Assembly (NCBI GenBank): GCA_964251665.1
Contig: CAXUKO010000010.1
Coordinates: forward strand, 62,001-126,000
DNA from: JBBQLG01 sp964251665
GTDB taxonomy: Bacteria; Bacteroidota; Bacteroidia; Cytophagales; Spirosomataceae
Direction: 5' to 3'
Length of the DNA stretch: 64,000 nt
Shown: positions 42,806 to 51,928 of the stretch, piece after piece
Position numbering within the stretch: position 1 is the stretch's first letter
How the letters are laid out: each line of letters starts with the position of its first letter
Program-made: the position numbers and the translations under genes
The notes under the pieces: generated by a model
Told to the model about the DNA's origin: nothing
Databases searched by the model: none
The model's input: the letters and a program-made list of their open reading frames with translations, nothing else

Positions 42806-43735
42806 TCATACCTTCACAATCGTCGGCTGATTCACTACGTCGAGTTTGAAAACATCGGGGCGGGCGTAGTGGCCGACGCAATCGAAGTCCAGCTTGCTTT
42901 TGGCTAAGACCGTAAAATCCAGGTCAGCGACCAGTAACCCTTCCTGGTTCCAGAGCGGCCCGGCCAGAATTTCACCCATTGGCGACAGAATTACGCTGCC
43001 GCCACTGCTCATAATGTCGGGCTCGTGTGTCAATTCGGCCTGATACCGCTCTGGGTAATCGGCCTTGCGGACAAACTGATTACTGGCCAGCACAAAACAG
43101 CGGCCTTCCAACGCGATATGTTGCATGGTCGCCTGCCAGGAGTCGCGGGCGTCGGCGGTGGGAGCGAGGTAGATCTCGATGCCCTGCTGATACATAGCCA
43201 TGCGGGCCAGCGGCATGTAGTTTTCCCAGCAGATCAGGCCACCTACCCGGCCGAGGTCGGTGTCGAAGCTCACCAGCGTACTGCCGTCACTTTCGCCCCA
43301 GATGTAGCGTTCCAGTCCGGTCGGCTTCAGTTTGCGGTGCTTGCCCAGCAGGGTACCGTCCGGTCCAAAATAAAGCAGTGAGCAGTGCAGCGTGCCGCCC
43401 ACCGGTTCTTTTTCGGTGACGCCCAGCGCTACGAACAGATTAGCTTTTCGTACCGCTTCGCTGATGCGTTGGGTTTGGGAGGACGCAATGTCAAGGCTGT
43501 TGGCCCAGTAGTCGAGCCACATCGTGCGGCCTTTATCGGTGCGTCGGCCAACCACGGCATCAAAGTTCAACCCGCGCGGATAACAGGGAATGAAGGATTC
43601 CGGAAACAGCACCAGCTGGCAACCGGCAGCCGCTGCTCTATTAATCCAGTCGATAACCAGATTGACACTTTTGTCCAGATCGAACAGGGCCGGGGTCGCC
43701 TGGACAACGCCCACGGTCACGCATTTAAAATCCAT
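42806..43735 (-). CDS. Nitrilase family carbon-nitrogen hydrolase
   Basis: 309 residues. The triad is present: Glu in LVLFPESFIPCYP (about 48), Lys in GKHRKLKPTGLERYIWGE (about 130) and Cys in GGLICWENYMPLARMAMY (about 165). The GLICWENYMP context is the branch I nitrilase/cyanide-hydrolase type, which converts nitriles to acids and ammonia, rather than amidases. The length fits. It is a single gene with a -7 box upstream. Confidence 0.88.
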   Translation of the reverse strand: MDFKCVTVGVVQATPALFDLDKSVNLVIDWINRAAAAGCQLVLFPESFIPCYPRGLNFDAVVGRRTDKGRTMWLDYWANSLDIASSQTQRISEAVRKANLFVALGVTEKEPVGGTLHCSLLYFGPDGTLLGKHRKLKPTGLERYIWGESDGSTLVSFDTDLGRVGGLICWENYMPLARMAMYQQGIEIYLAPTADARDSWQATMQHIALEGRCFVLASNQFVRKADYPERYQAELTHEPDIMSSGGSVILSPMGEILAGPLWNQEGLLVADLDFTVLAKSKLDFDCVGHYARPDVFKLDVVNQPTIVKV

Positions 43736-43760
43736 CGGGGCTTAGTACAGTTCGTCGAAC

Positions 43761-43768
43761 CAAATCTA
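43761..43768 (-). promoter_or_regulatory. -7 box of the nitrilase gene
   Basis: Reads TAGATTTG on the minus strand (TAnnTTTG), 25 bases upstream of the ATG at 43735. Confidence 0.4.
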
Positions 43769-43889
43769 TGCGTTTATCCTCAGTCACGATTATCCGGGGC
43801 GGCTTTACTGTTATTTAATTTAGCTTTAATAACAAGTAATACAAGATTGGGTTACTTGTATGATTTCAGCACTTATACCCCCAACGTTC

Positions 43890-45284
43890 ATGAACTATTT
43901 TACGTATCACAAGAAAAAGCAGGTCGTTGCGCTATTGTTATGGGTGGCTTTTCTTGGTCTTACCCAGGCTTGTAAGCAGAATCAAGAGGTAGACCCCGGC
44001 TTCGGCCCCGATGGCGAACCAAGAATTTTAGCCGTAAAAATACCTGAGATTCCCGATCAGAACATCTACGTTGATCAGGCTGCTAAGCAGGTTGTTGTAA
44101 CGGTTCCGACCAGCTATTCCGCCCGTTATATTACGCCGACGCTCACCCTGACACCCAGCACCACTGTAATTAGCGGACAATACAGCCTAAACGTTGTCGA
44201 TGATGCCAGTCAGTACCCGATTGCGCTACTGACGACGGGTAACAAGCAAAACAAGTACATACTGGTGTTGAAACCCGCCGGTGAGCTTACTTTCGGTGCC
44301 GTGTCGGGGCCGCAAACGTATTCGGTGACAGATCAGACGGTTTATGTGCAACTGCCGGTTTATAATTACATAGATGGTGCCGGTTACCAAACCAGTAAGG
44401 TTACATTGATTAATCAGACAACAGGTGACCGTGTCGTTCCAACTTTCACGGCGGCCACCCGCGAGGGGGTTGGCGATCCCATGCCGGTGCCCCGTACCGA
44501 TGGCGCGGTGGTACTTACTCTTTACTTAAATGGGAATAGTATGTACTACCAGCCCGGTCAATACACCGTCGAACTAACGAAGCCGAACGGACGAAAAGCC
44601 ACACTGGCTCGGCCGATACAATTGCTGAGGGGAGCGACAAAAGCCAATTTTAATGCTAACTATACGCTTCAGCTTAACTCGGGTGAGTACCTGTTGTACG
44701 GGTCAAATTATTACCGCGATGATAAAGTGAGTTTACGCCTTCAGGGCCCAAATCAGCAAGCAATAACCATCGACGCGCTGGGATTCATTGATAAACAGCC
44801 CGGCATACGGCTCCCTACCGCACTCAACCTGAAGCCGGGGTATTACTACGCACAACTGATTGTTAATGGCGTGGCTACGTCTTCGACCGGGCGCATGACC
44901 ATCAGCGACCAGGCTAAACCTTTGTTGATCGAAACATTGTCAGCGCCGGGACAAACCCCGTCTACAAGCCTCATTGGTGTATCGTATTCGTTTGATACGC
45001 CCATAACGTTGACAAAAGGTGGCGGGTACTACATAAGCACAAACTACTTTTTGCTCACGCCAAACGATGCTAAAGCAACCCGACGGGTTAGATTAACACG
45101 GTTGACCGACAGAACCCGCGTGTATGACATGCCCCTTGAGGCAGACCCCTCAAGGGGTATTGATCTGTTCAGAATCCCCGATACTATACCGGGTGGGCAA
45201 TACGAGCTGACGGTACAGGTTGTGCGTAGTGACGGCAGCGTGATCGACGGCCTTCCCCTCGAACGTACTGTCGTTGTTCAATGA
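43890..45284 (+). CDS. Lipoprotein with immunoglobulin-like repeats, function unknown
   Basis: 464 residues from MNYFTYHKKKQ (the earlier ATG at 43860 would precede a poorly charged leader). SpII signal with lipobox TQAC. The mature part consists of beta-rich units of about 90 residues: a first unit with ILAVKIPEIPDQNIYVDQAA and VTVPTSYSARYITPTLTLTP, which resembles DUF5018-like IgA-binding modules of Bacteroidota, and later IPT/TIG-like sandwiches. It is probably surface exposed. No partner gene is adjacent. I do not assign a specific ligand. Confidence 0.65.
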   Translation: MNYFTYHKKKQVVALLLWVAFLGLTQACKQNQEVDPGFGPDGEPRILAVKIPEIPDQNIYVDQAAKQVVVTVPTSYSARYITPTLTLTPSTTVISGQYSLNVVDDASQYPIALLTTGNKQNKYILVLKPAGELTFGAVSGPQTYSVTDQTVYVQLPVYNYIDGAGYQTSKVTLINQTTGDRVVPTFTAATREGVGDPMPVPRTDGAVVLTLYLNGNSMYYQPGQYTVELTKPNGRKATLARPIQLLRGATKANFNANYTLQLNSGEYLLYGSNYYRDDKVSLRLQGPNQQAITIDALGFIDKQPGIRLPTALNLKPGYYYAQLIVNGVATSSTGRMTISDQAKPLLIETLSAPGQTPSTSLIGVSYSFDTPITLTKGGGYYISTNYFLLTPNDAKATRRVRLTRLTDRTRVYDMPLEADPSRGIDLFRIPDTIPGGQYELTVQVVRSDGSVIDGLPLERTVVVQ

Positions 45285-45292
45285 GAAACGTT

Positions 45293-45341
45293 CAATACAG
45301 CAGCGCCGACACGGATCATCCGTGTCGGCGCTGCTGTATTG
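45293..45341. repeat. 49-bp near-perfect palindrome between convergent genes
   Basis: 24-nt arms (left begins CAATACAGCAGCGCCGACAC) meet at a single C (45317). It lies eight bases after the lipoprotein stop and before the end of the third sortilin-like gene. Its position suits bidirectional termination, but there is no T run. Confidence 0.85.
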
Positions 45342-45369
45342 AGTACTATGATTCAGCTGTATGTACCCG

Positions 45370-48300
45370 TTACTGCTTCGGAACCGAAACTGCTACGTCT
45401 GGTACGGTGATCTTCTCCAGTTGCAACTGCCGACACTGGGTATTAAACCGGGTAATGTCGTTCTGGATAAGCAGGTTCATGTCGGTTTTCAGCGGTTGCC
45501 AGATGGCGTTCAGTTCCGATAGGCGCGAGGTTTGACCCGCCGTAACGTAGGGTGTGTTTACGTCCACTTCACCCTTGAGGAAGATGTAATCGGCGCTGAG
45601 TTTGTTCTCGAAGTTGATTACGTCGTCGTTTGATTCCGACTTGGGCTGAATCACTTTTTCTTCCCATAACTTGATGCGTTTGGCTACGGCCCGGCCCGAA
45701 TCCGCAACGGCTTTCAGGTTCGGTTTATCGTCGATCAAATCGACCAGGTCGTTAATCTGCTTCTGGGCTTTACGCATCCGGTTCACGCCCAGATGAATTT
45801 CCTTAACGCCTTCTTCAATAGCCATCAGCGTCTTCTGTTGCTGTTCGTATTCTGCTGGGGTTGTGGTAAGTCGCGGGTCGGGTAGAATTTTGAACGCTAC
45901 CGTTTTCTCCTGCTTACCATATTTTACTTTCGCCTGATACGTGCCGGGGGCCAGTTTACGACCGCTGTAGTTGCCTTCGATAAAAACCTTTTCAATAGCG
46001 GGCAGCGTTTCGGCGCGCATATCCCACACAAACCGGTTCAGGCCGGGCCGCACCGTCAGCGTGGGCTCCGGCGATGGACCACCGGGAAACTGGACAAACT
46101 TCTTGTTTTTCTTATTGCTGAATGTGCGCATTACCGCGCCCTGTTCCGATAAAATGTCCATCGTCAGGGTAGCGCTGGTATCTGCTTTTGCAGGAAGCTG
46201 GTAGTAGATCACTATGCCAGTTGATGGGTTAACGCCCGCAAATCCGTTACGGCCGGGGCTGCTACCTGCATCTTCGTCATTCTCCTCTTCTACAACCTTG
46301 TCCAGAGCGCTACCGCCCGATACGCGGTAGGTGTCTTCAGGTTTGTACACGAGTAAACTGTCTTTGGATGCTTTTTCGCTGTATTGCCGAATAGGACCGA
46401 GGTCGTCCAGAATCCAAAAGGAGCGGCCGGCGGTGGCGGCAATCAAATCGTTCTGGTGGACTTTCAGATCGGTGATTGGGCTAACCGGCATGTTCAACTG
46501 CCACGGCCGCCAGGCAGCGCCCCCGTTGTAGGAAATATACAGCCCGGTTTCGGTACCGGCATAAAGCAGCCCCTTGCGCTCCGGATCTTCACGAACGGTG
46601 CGGGTGAAGGCGCCGTAGGGAATGCCGTTGACGAGTTTCGTCCAGGTCTTGCCGTAGTCGGTGGTTTTATAAATGGCGGGAGCAAAGTCGTTGAACTTGT
46701 AACGCGTCGTAGCAATGTAGGCCGTGGCTTTATCATGGGGCGACACTTCAATGCAGTTGATCAGCGTTTCGTCCAGTCCTTTTGGCGTTACGTTGGTCCA
46801 AGTGGTGCCGCCGTCGCGGGTAAGGTAGACCAGGCCGTCGTCGCTGCCGGTCCACAAAACGCCTTTTTCGGCGGGTGATTCGAGCACGTAGGTGATGGTC
46901 GCGTAGTTTTCGCCACCCGCGCCTTCGTTGGTGTAGGGCGCCCCGCCCCAGCCCAGTTTCGTGGAGTCGTGGCGTGTCAGATCGGGGGAAACCGTGCTCC
47001 AGCTTTTGCCCAGGTCCGTCGTTTTGAACAGTCGGTTGCCGGCATGGTAAAACGCATTGGGTTCATGTTTCGACCAGATGATGGGCGCATTCCAGTTGAA
47101 GCGGTATTTCATCGTCTTGGCCTGCAGCGCCTGATACTGAATCGGCGATACCATGATGGGCTTCCCCTCGTGCGTCTGCTGATCGAGCACTTCGATGGTC
47201 CCCTGATAACTGCCGCCCATTACGTAGCGCGGATCGTCGGGATTAAAGGCTAAGAATGCGCTTTCGCCACCCGCCGACGACGACCAGTCCTTGTCGGTGA
47301 TGCCGTTTCCATCGGTGGTCCGGCTGGCAATCATTACCGACGTGTTATCCTGCTGACCGCCGTAGATGTGGTACGGAAAGCGGTTGTCGGCATTGACGCG
47401 GTAGAATTGCGCCGTGGGCTGGTTGTTCTCCGACGACCACGACTTGCCGCCGTTGAAGGAAATCGCACCTCCGCCGTCGTTATTCAAAAACAGATTCTTG
47501 TTGTTCTTCGGGTTGATCCACAGGTTGTGGTGATCGCCGTGCGAACCCGGTATGGTGCTAAAGGTTTTACCGCCGTCGATGGATTTCAGGACGGAGGTGT
47601 TCAGGACGTAAACCGTATTTTCATCCACCGGATCGGCGAAGATTTCAATATAGTACCAGGCGCGTTGAATGGTGCGGTGATCTTTACTGACCCGGTTCCA
47701 GCTTTTACCGGCATCTTCGGAGAGGAACACCCCGCCTTTATCGGCTTTGGAGTCAGACTCGATCACGGCATAGACCCGGTTCGGATTGGCCCGTGATACT
47801 GAAATACCCATTTTGCCGAGTTCTTTGGGTAACCCTTTTTCGAGCTTGGTCCAGGTTTCGCCCGCGTCGGTCGACTTATAGAGGCCGCTACTTTTACCCC
47901 CGCTCTGTACCTGCCAGGGAAGCCGACGGTATTCCCACATCGACGCGTATAGGATGCGTGGATTAGTCATATCCATGCTCAGGTCGTTACAACCCGTGTT
48001 TTCATCCACGTACAGCACCTTTTTCCAGGTCTTGCCACCATCGGTGGTTTTGAACACACCCCGCTCAGCCGAGGGACCGTGCAAGGCACCCTGCGCTGCT
48101 ACCAGCACCACGTCGGGGTTCTGCGGATGCACCCGTACGGCGGCAATGTGGCGGGTGAGATTAAGGCCCAGGTGTTTCCAGGTTTTACCGGCATCGGTCG
48201 ATTTATACACGCCGTCGCCGTAGGAGGTCATTACCCCACGGGGCGCGTGTTCGCCCATGCCCGCGTACACCACCGCCGGGTCGGACTCGCAAACGCCGAT

Positions 48301-48624
48301 AGCCCCAACCGACGACGTTTTTAACTGACCGTCGGACACGTTATTCCAGGTCATACCCGCATCCTCGGTTTTCCAGATACCCCCACCTACGGAACCCATG
48401 TAATACAGTTGCGGATCGCTGATAACGCCCGAACCCGCTACCGCTCGTCCGCCCCGATACGGGCCTACGTTGCGCCATTTAACCGGTTTAAAGTACGGAT
48501 CGTTATTTAGTGCTGAATCCGTGACGGCGACTGGCGTTACGGATTTCTTGGCTGGTTTCGGCTTTTGGGCCAATAAGGGGCCAGCAAATAGGATGGAATA
48601 AAGAAGAAGTAAGGCGTTTCGCAT
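45370..48624 (-). CDS. Secreted sortilin/VPS10-like BNR-repeat protein 3
   Basis: 1084 residues, signal peptide MRNALLLLYSILFAGPLLAQ. Same layout as the tandem pair at 16950-23524: WRNVGPYRGGRAVAGSG start, Asp-boxes TEDAGMTW, STDAGKTW, TTDGGKTW, STDAGETW, SEDAGKSW, TRDGGTTW, TTDYGKTW, then a C-terminal sandwich (VWDMRAETLPAIEKVFIEG) and a helical tail. It is on the opposite strand, 22 kb away, and diverged enough to predate the tandem duplication. Whether it is a glycosidase or a binding propeller is not shown. Confidence 0.8.
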   Translation of the reverse strand: MRNALLLLYSILFAGPLLAQKPKPAKKSVTPVAVTDSALNNDPYFKPVKWRNVGPYRGGRAVAGSGVISDPQLYYMGSVGGGIWKTEDAGMTWNNVSDGQLKTSSVGAIGVCESDPAVVYAGMGEHAPRGVMTSYGDGVYKSTDAGKTWKHLGLNLTRHIAAVRVHPQNPDVVLVAAQGALHGPSAERGVFKTTDGGKTWKKVLYVDENTGCNDLSMDMTNPRILYASMWEYRRLPWQVQSGGKSSGLYKSTDAGETWTKLEKGLPKELGKMGISVSRANPNRVYAVIESDSKADKGGVFLSEDAGKSWNRVSKDHRTIQRAWYYIEIFADPVDENTVYVLNTSVLKSIDGGKTFSTIPGSHGDHHNLWINPKNNKNLFLNNDGGGAISFNGGKSWSSENNQPTAQFYRVNADNRFPYHIYGGQQDNTSVMIASRTTDGNGITDKDWSSSAGGESAFLAFNPDDPRYVMGGSYQGTIEVLDQQTHEGKPIMVSPIQYQALQAKTMKYRFNWNAPIIWSKHEPNAFYHAGNRLFKTTDLGKSWSTVSPDLTRHDSTKLGWGGAPYTNEGAGGENYATITYVLESPAEKGVLWTGSDDGLVYLTRDGGTTWTNVTPKGLDETLINCIEVSPHDKATAYIATTRYKFNDFAPAIYKTTDYGKTWTKLVNGIPYGAFTRTVREDPERKGLLYAGTETGLYISYNGGAAWRPWQLNMPVSPITDLKVHQNDLIAATAGRSFWILDDLGPIRQYSEKASKDSLLVYKPEDTYRVSGGSALDKVVEEENDEDAGSSPGRNGFAGVNPSTGIVIYYQLPAKADTSATLTMDILSEQGAVMRTFSNKKNKKFVQFPGGPSPEPTLTVRPGLNRFVWDMRAETLPAIEKVFIEGNYSGRKLAPGTYQAKVKYGKQEKTVAFKILPDPRLTTTPAEYEQQQKTLMAIEEGVKEIHLGVNRMRKAQKQINDLVDLIDDKPNLKAVADSGRAVAKRIKLWEEKVIQPKSESNDDVINFENKLSADYIFLKGEVDVNTPYVTAGQTSRLSELNAIWQPLKTDMNLLIQNDITRFNTQCRQLQLEKITVPDVAVSVPKQ

Positions 48625-48946
48625 AGGGTACGATTTGTTGATTAACAGCAGGCTAAGATAACAGAAAAGAGGGTTTAGGAAGGTTAATTGAACGGTTGGC
48701 TGACGGGTGATTGTGATTGTAGAAACGAGGTATGCCTTGTCTCTACAATCACAATCACCCGGGCAACAACGGTTTCAAATCAGTGGGAAAACGCGGTTTC
48801 GTCTATAATCGGGTTGAACAAATCGGTGGTTAGCAGACACGCGCATCGATTAGGATATGATTTCGCCGGGCAATCCCGTTCCCACGATCACATTATTCGG
48901 CATAGCCTTAATCTAAAACGGCAGGAATAAAACTGGCTGCTACCGG
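48625..48946. other. Intergenic stretch with one palindrome
   Basis: 322 bases holding the family C palindrome at 48705-48760 and otherwise unremarkable sequence. No gene is supported. Confidence 0.55.
48705..48760. repeat. Palindrome, family C (copy C2)
   Basis: 26-nt arms (48705-48730, 48735-48760) with a 4-nt loop TATG and two mismatches. The core GTAGA-AC-AGG resembles the widespread GTAGAGACAAGG hairpin. The outer 14 bases (GGGTGATTGTGATT) are unique to this site but mirrored. Confidence 0.8.
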
Positions 48947-51751
48947 CTAAAACTTCAGGACTTTCCGTACCACCGGCTGGCCATTCTGGTGCACGTTCAG
49001 GTAATAGGTGCCCGTTGGTAAGCCCTGTAAGGAGATGGGTTGCCGCCATGACGCACTTGTTTTTACCGACGAAATCGTCCGCAGTGTCTGCCCGCCCCCG
49101 TTGACCAGCATGATTGAAACCGGCCCGCGATAGGCGTTGTCGAGTGTTAGGGTAGCCACATCAGTAGTGGGATTGGGGGAGATCGTCAGGCCATCGGCGC
49201 CCGGCTCGTCCACGCCGGTAACCAGCAGAGAGGCCGCTGTCCAGGGAACCAGATTCGCTTCCGGAGTGGCTAATTTGGTCGTCGTAAACAGGTGGAATTC
49301 GCCCGCTTGCAGAGTCGTGGGTGCGTTCGGATCGGTTACGCTCACCGCCTGACCCGTAAAGTAGTCGTACCAGGTACCACCAAGGGGGAAGTTGAGGGGT
49401 TGGGTAACCGCTTTCGTGTCGAAATTGCCGATGCTGTACAGCGTCATGGCGGGGGAATTCAGCGTCATGCGCTTTACGAGGTTGCCGAAATCAAGGGCGA
49501 AATCCGTAGTCTGGAAAACGGGCTGCGTCTTCTTCAGCTTGATCAGTTCCTGATACACCTTAAACAGTTTCAGTCGGCTGGGGTCCTGCAGGTAGTCCCA
49601 TTTAACCGGCTTGGCACCGGTACGGCCATTCTGGTCAATGGAAATATCGTAGCCCAACTCACCGAACTGCCAGATCAGCTTTGGTCCCGGTACGGGCAGG
49701 AAAAAGGCAGCCGCGAGTTTAGCCCGTTCCAACGCTGTGTTCAGATTGCGGGTTGAATAAGCACCGTTCACCGTCCCGTTCGTGACCACATCATAGACCA
49801 GCCGTTCTTCGTCGTGGCTTTCCAGATAGCCCAGCACGTTCGGGCTTTTCCAGCCTCGCTGTTTATATGAGATGTACGACGGATCGCTGGCGACGCCCTT
49901 GGCGGCATTACGGTAATCGCCGTTGCTGTTGCCCCAGAATAACATGCCGTAGTTTGCCAGTTCGGTTTCTTCACTGTTGTCGGCGAAGTGCTCCAGAATA
50001 ATATAAGCAGTCGGGTCGTAGGTGCGAATTTTATCATAAATCCGCTTCCAGATGGCCACCCGGCTGGCGTCGTAATTACCCCAGGCCGCTACATCATCCC
50101 CGCTGTTTTTTTGCGTGAATCCCTTCGAGAGATCGAACCGGTAACCATCCATTTTGTACTCCTGCAACCAGTACTGGGTGATGCGGTCGACCAGATTTTT
50201 GGTATCGGGACTTTCGTGGTTAAAGTCGAAGAAGACGCTGAAGGGATGGGTGGCCCGTTGATTAAAGAACGGACTGTTAGCCGCCGGTCGGTCGCCATCG
50301 AAATAAAGCCGGACGTACGGAAACTCGTAATCGGCCTGATTGAGTACCATATCCAGCACCACGGCCATGCCCATTTCGTGGGCTTTATCGACAAAGGCTT
50401 TCAGGTCATTTTTGGTCCCGTACGCCTTGTCGGGCGCGAGGTAAAAGATGGGATTATAGCCCCAGGAATCGTTACCTGTAAACTCCATAACGGGCATAAT
50501 CTCGATGGTGTTGATGCCGAGCCGCTTCAGGTAGTTCAAACTGTCGGTCAGCGTTTTGTACTGCCGCGTGGCCACGAAATCGCGGACCAGCAACTCGTAC
50601 ACCACCATATTTTTAGCGTCGGGCCGCTGGAAATTAGTCGTCTTCCAGACGTAGGGCGTCTGGTCCGTTTGCAGTACTGACACGATATTGCCGGGCGCTT
50701 TGGCCGGAAACGGTTTCAGGTTGGGGTAAACAGAGCCAAGAATGGCCGGATCGTTCGTCCGGTCGAGGATTTTGTCGGCGTACGGGTCAGCTACGGCGAT
50801 GGTGCCATCCACGAGATACTGAAACGCTACTTCCTGACCGGCGGCTACGGCGGGCAGTTCCAGCCAGTAGCGCTTGCCATCGGGGGTGCGGTTCATCAGG
50901 TACGGGGCCGACGTCTGCCAGTCGTTGAACTCACCAATGGCGTACACAAACTTTTTCAGGGGTGCGTACAGCGACAGCACCACTCGTGAATTGGGGAGGT
51001 AATTGATCCCGTCTTTCAGCCCGGCGGGCAGTTCGGCAACAGGGGGCAACGGGCTAACTGCATAGAAGAACGTATCCGCAACTGTCTCGGTAGCGGTCTG
51101 AGCCTGCACAACTACCCGACGTCTCAGCCCGGCTTGCGCATCAGCTCTGAGTGTGTAGTTCAGTGAATCCTGATTGGAAACAGTCGTTAGCGTCTGGGTA
51201 TCCTGAAGTAGCGTCAGCGTTGCTTTGGCTGACACCGCTACCCGCACTGGAATGCTGGCGTTGGCATCAACATAGAAGTCTTTCTGGGTAGGAGCAAGCC
51301 GGGTAATGCTCAGCTTGTTGTCGTAAACGCGGGCGAACAGATCTTCAGTCTGCGCCTTGCCATCACCGCTTTTGATCACTATACCCAACCGGCGAATGGG
51401 TATTGTAGCGGGAACACCGTAGTAGGCGCGGGGCGTCAGCTTGATCTGCCACTTGTTGTTACCCAGCGAGGTCATGGTGCCGGGCGCGTAAGGCTTGTTG
51501 AAATCGGTCTGATCTTTGGGCGTAAACTCAAAGGCATTACCGGTCTCGGTTTGCCCCACCCCCGACCATAAATACACATCACTGGTTTTGCCCAGCAGCG
51601 CCTGCGCGCGCGGGTCTTTAGCCTGATTCAGATCAACGATAATAGTTACCGGCTGATCGGCGACAGGAAAGGCGGGTTGGGTAGTGACGATCTGCGCCGA
51701 GGCAGTCCGCAGCAGGAAAAATAAGAACAGGGAGAAGTAGCCGAAACGCAT
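48947..51751 (-). CDS. Secreted GH13 alpha-amylase-family enzyme with T9SS sorting domain
   Basis: 934 residues. Signal peptide MRFGYFSLFLFFLLRTASAQ; beta-rich N-terminal modules; a CBM48-like domain (FVYAIGEFNDWQTSAPYLMN) near 270; and the GH13 barrel from about 370. Its catalytic set is Asp in MDGYRFDLSKG (nucleophile), Glu in YIILEHFADN (acid/base) and Asp in YLESHDEERLVYD. The last about 80 residues (LTISPNPTTDVATLTL ... GTYYLNVHQNG ... KVLKF) form a type A T9SS C-terminal signal, so it is exported to the cell surface or medium. It probably cleaves alpha-1,4-glucans. A -7 box sits 23 bases upstream. Confidence 0.9.
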   Translation of the reverse strand: MRFGYFSLFLFFLLRTASAQIVTTQPAFPVADQPVTIIVDLNQAKDPRAQALLGKTSDVYLWSGVGQTETGNAFEFTPKDQTDFNKPYAPGTMTSLGNNKWQIKLTPRAYYGVPATIPIRRLGIVIKSGDGKAQTEDLFARVYDNKLSITRLAPTQKDFYVDANASIPVRVAVSAKATLTLLQDTQTLTTVSNQDSLNYTLRADAQAGLRRRVVVQAQTATETVADTFFYAVSPLPPVAELPAGLKDGINYLPNSRVVLSLYAPLKKFVYAIGEFNDWQTSAPYLMNRTPDGKRYWLELPAVAAGQEVAFQYLVDGTIAVADPYADKILDRTNDPAILGSVYPNLKPFPAKAPGNIVSVLQTDQTPYVWKTTNFQRPDAKNMVVYELLVRDFVATRQYKTLTDSLNYLKRLGINTIEIMPVMEFTGNDSWGYNPIFYLAPDKAYGTKNDLKAFVDKAHEMGMAVVLDMVLNQADYEFPYVRLYFDGDRPAANSPFFNQRATHPFSVFFDFNHESPDTKNLVDRITQYWLQEYKMDGYRFDLSKGFTQKNSGDDVAAWGNYDASRVAIWKRIYDKIRTYDPTAYIILEHFADNSEETELANYGMLFWGNSNGDYRNAAKGVASDPSYISYKQRGWKSPNVLGYLESHDEERLVYDVVTNGTVNGAYSTRNLNTALERAKLAAAFFLPVPGPKLIWQFGELGYDISIDQNGRTGAKPVKWDYLQDPSRLKLFKVYQELIKLKKTQPVFQTTDFALDFGNLVKRMTLNSPAMTLYSIGNFDTKAVTQPLNFPLGGTWYDYFTGQAVSVTDPNAPTTLQAGEFHLFTTTKLATPEANLVPWTAASLLVTGVDEPGADGLTISPNPTTDVATLTLDNAYRGPVSIMLVNGGGQTLRTISSVKTSASWRQPISLQGLPTGTYYLNVHQNGQPVVRKVLKF

Positions 51752-51774
51752 ACTAAGTTGAGTTTATTGATGCT

Positions 51775-51782
51775 CAAAGGTA
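51775..51782 (-). promoter_or_regulatory. -7 box of the amylase gene
   Basis: Reads TACCTTTG on the minus strand (TAnnTTTG), giving a leader of about 17 nt to the ATG at 51751. Confidence 0.45.
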
Positions 51783-51850
51783 CGCGTTTCGGTTATTTAT
51801 AGGTAGATGTCAGGAGGAAGTATGATTATGTTGAGGTGGCTCATTAATAC

Positions 51851-51921
51851 TTTGTCATCCTGAAGCATGAAGGATCTTAGCGATTTGGTACCTAAGATCC
51901 TTCATGCTTCAGGATGACAAA
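51851..51921. repeat. Dispersed palindrome, family A (copy A7)
   Basis: Perfect 30-nt arms (51851-51880, 51892-51921), 11-nt loop CGATTTGGTAC. The core reads GAAGCATGAAGG, differing from A2/A4/A6 at paired positions on both arms. Confidence 0.9.
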
Positions 51922-51928
51922 ACCTTAA

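Noticed and set aside
48688..48930. 80-residue frame in the gap before the amylase
   Set aside because: Much of it is translated from the family C palindrome, with no signal or domain.
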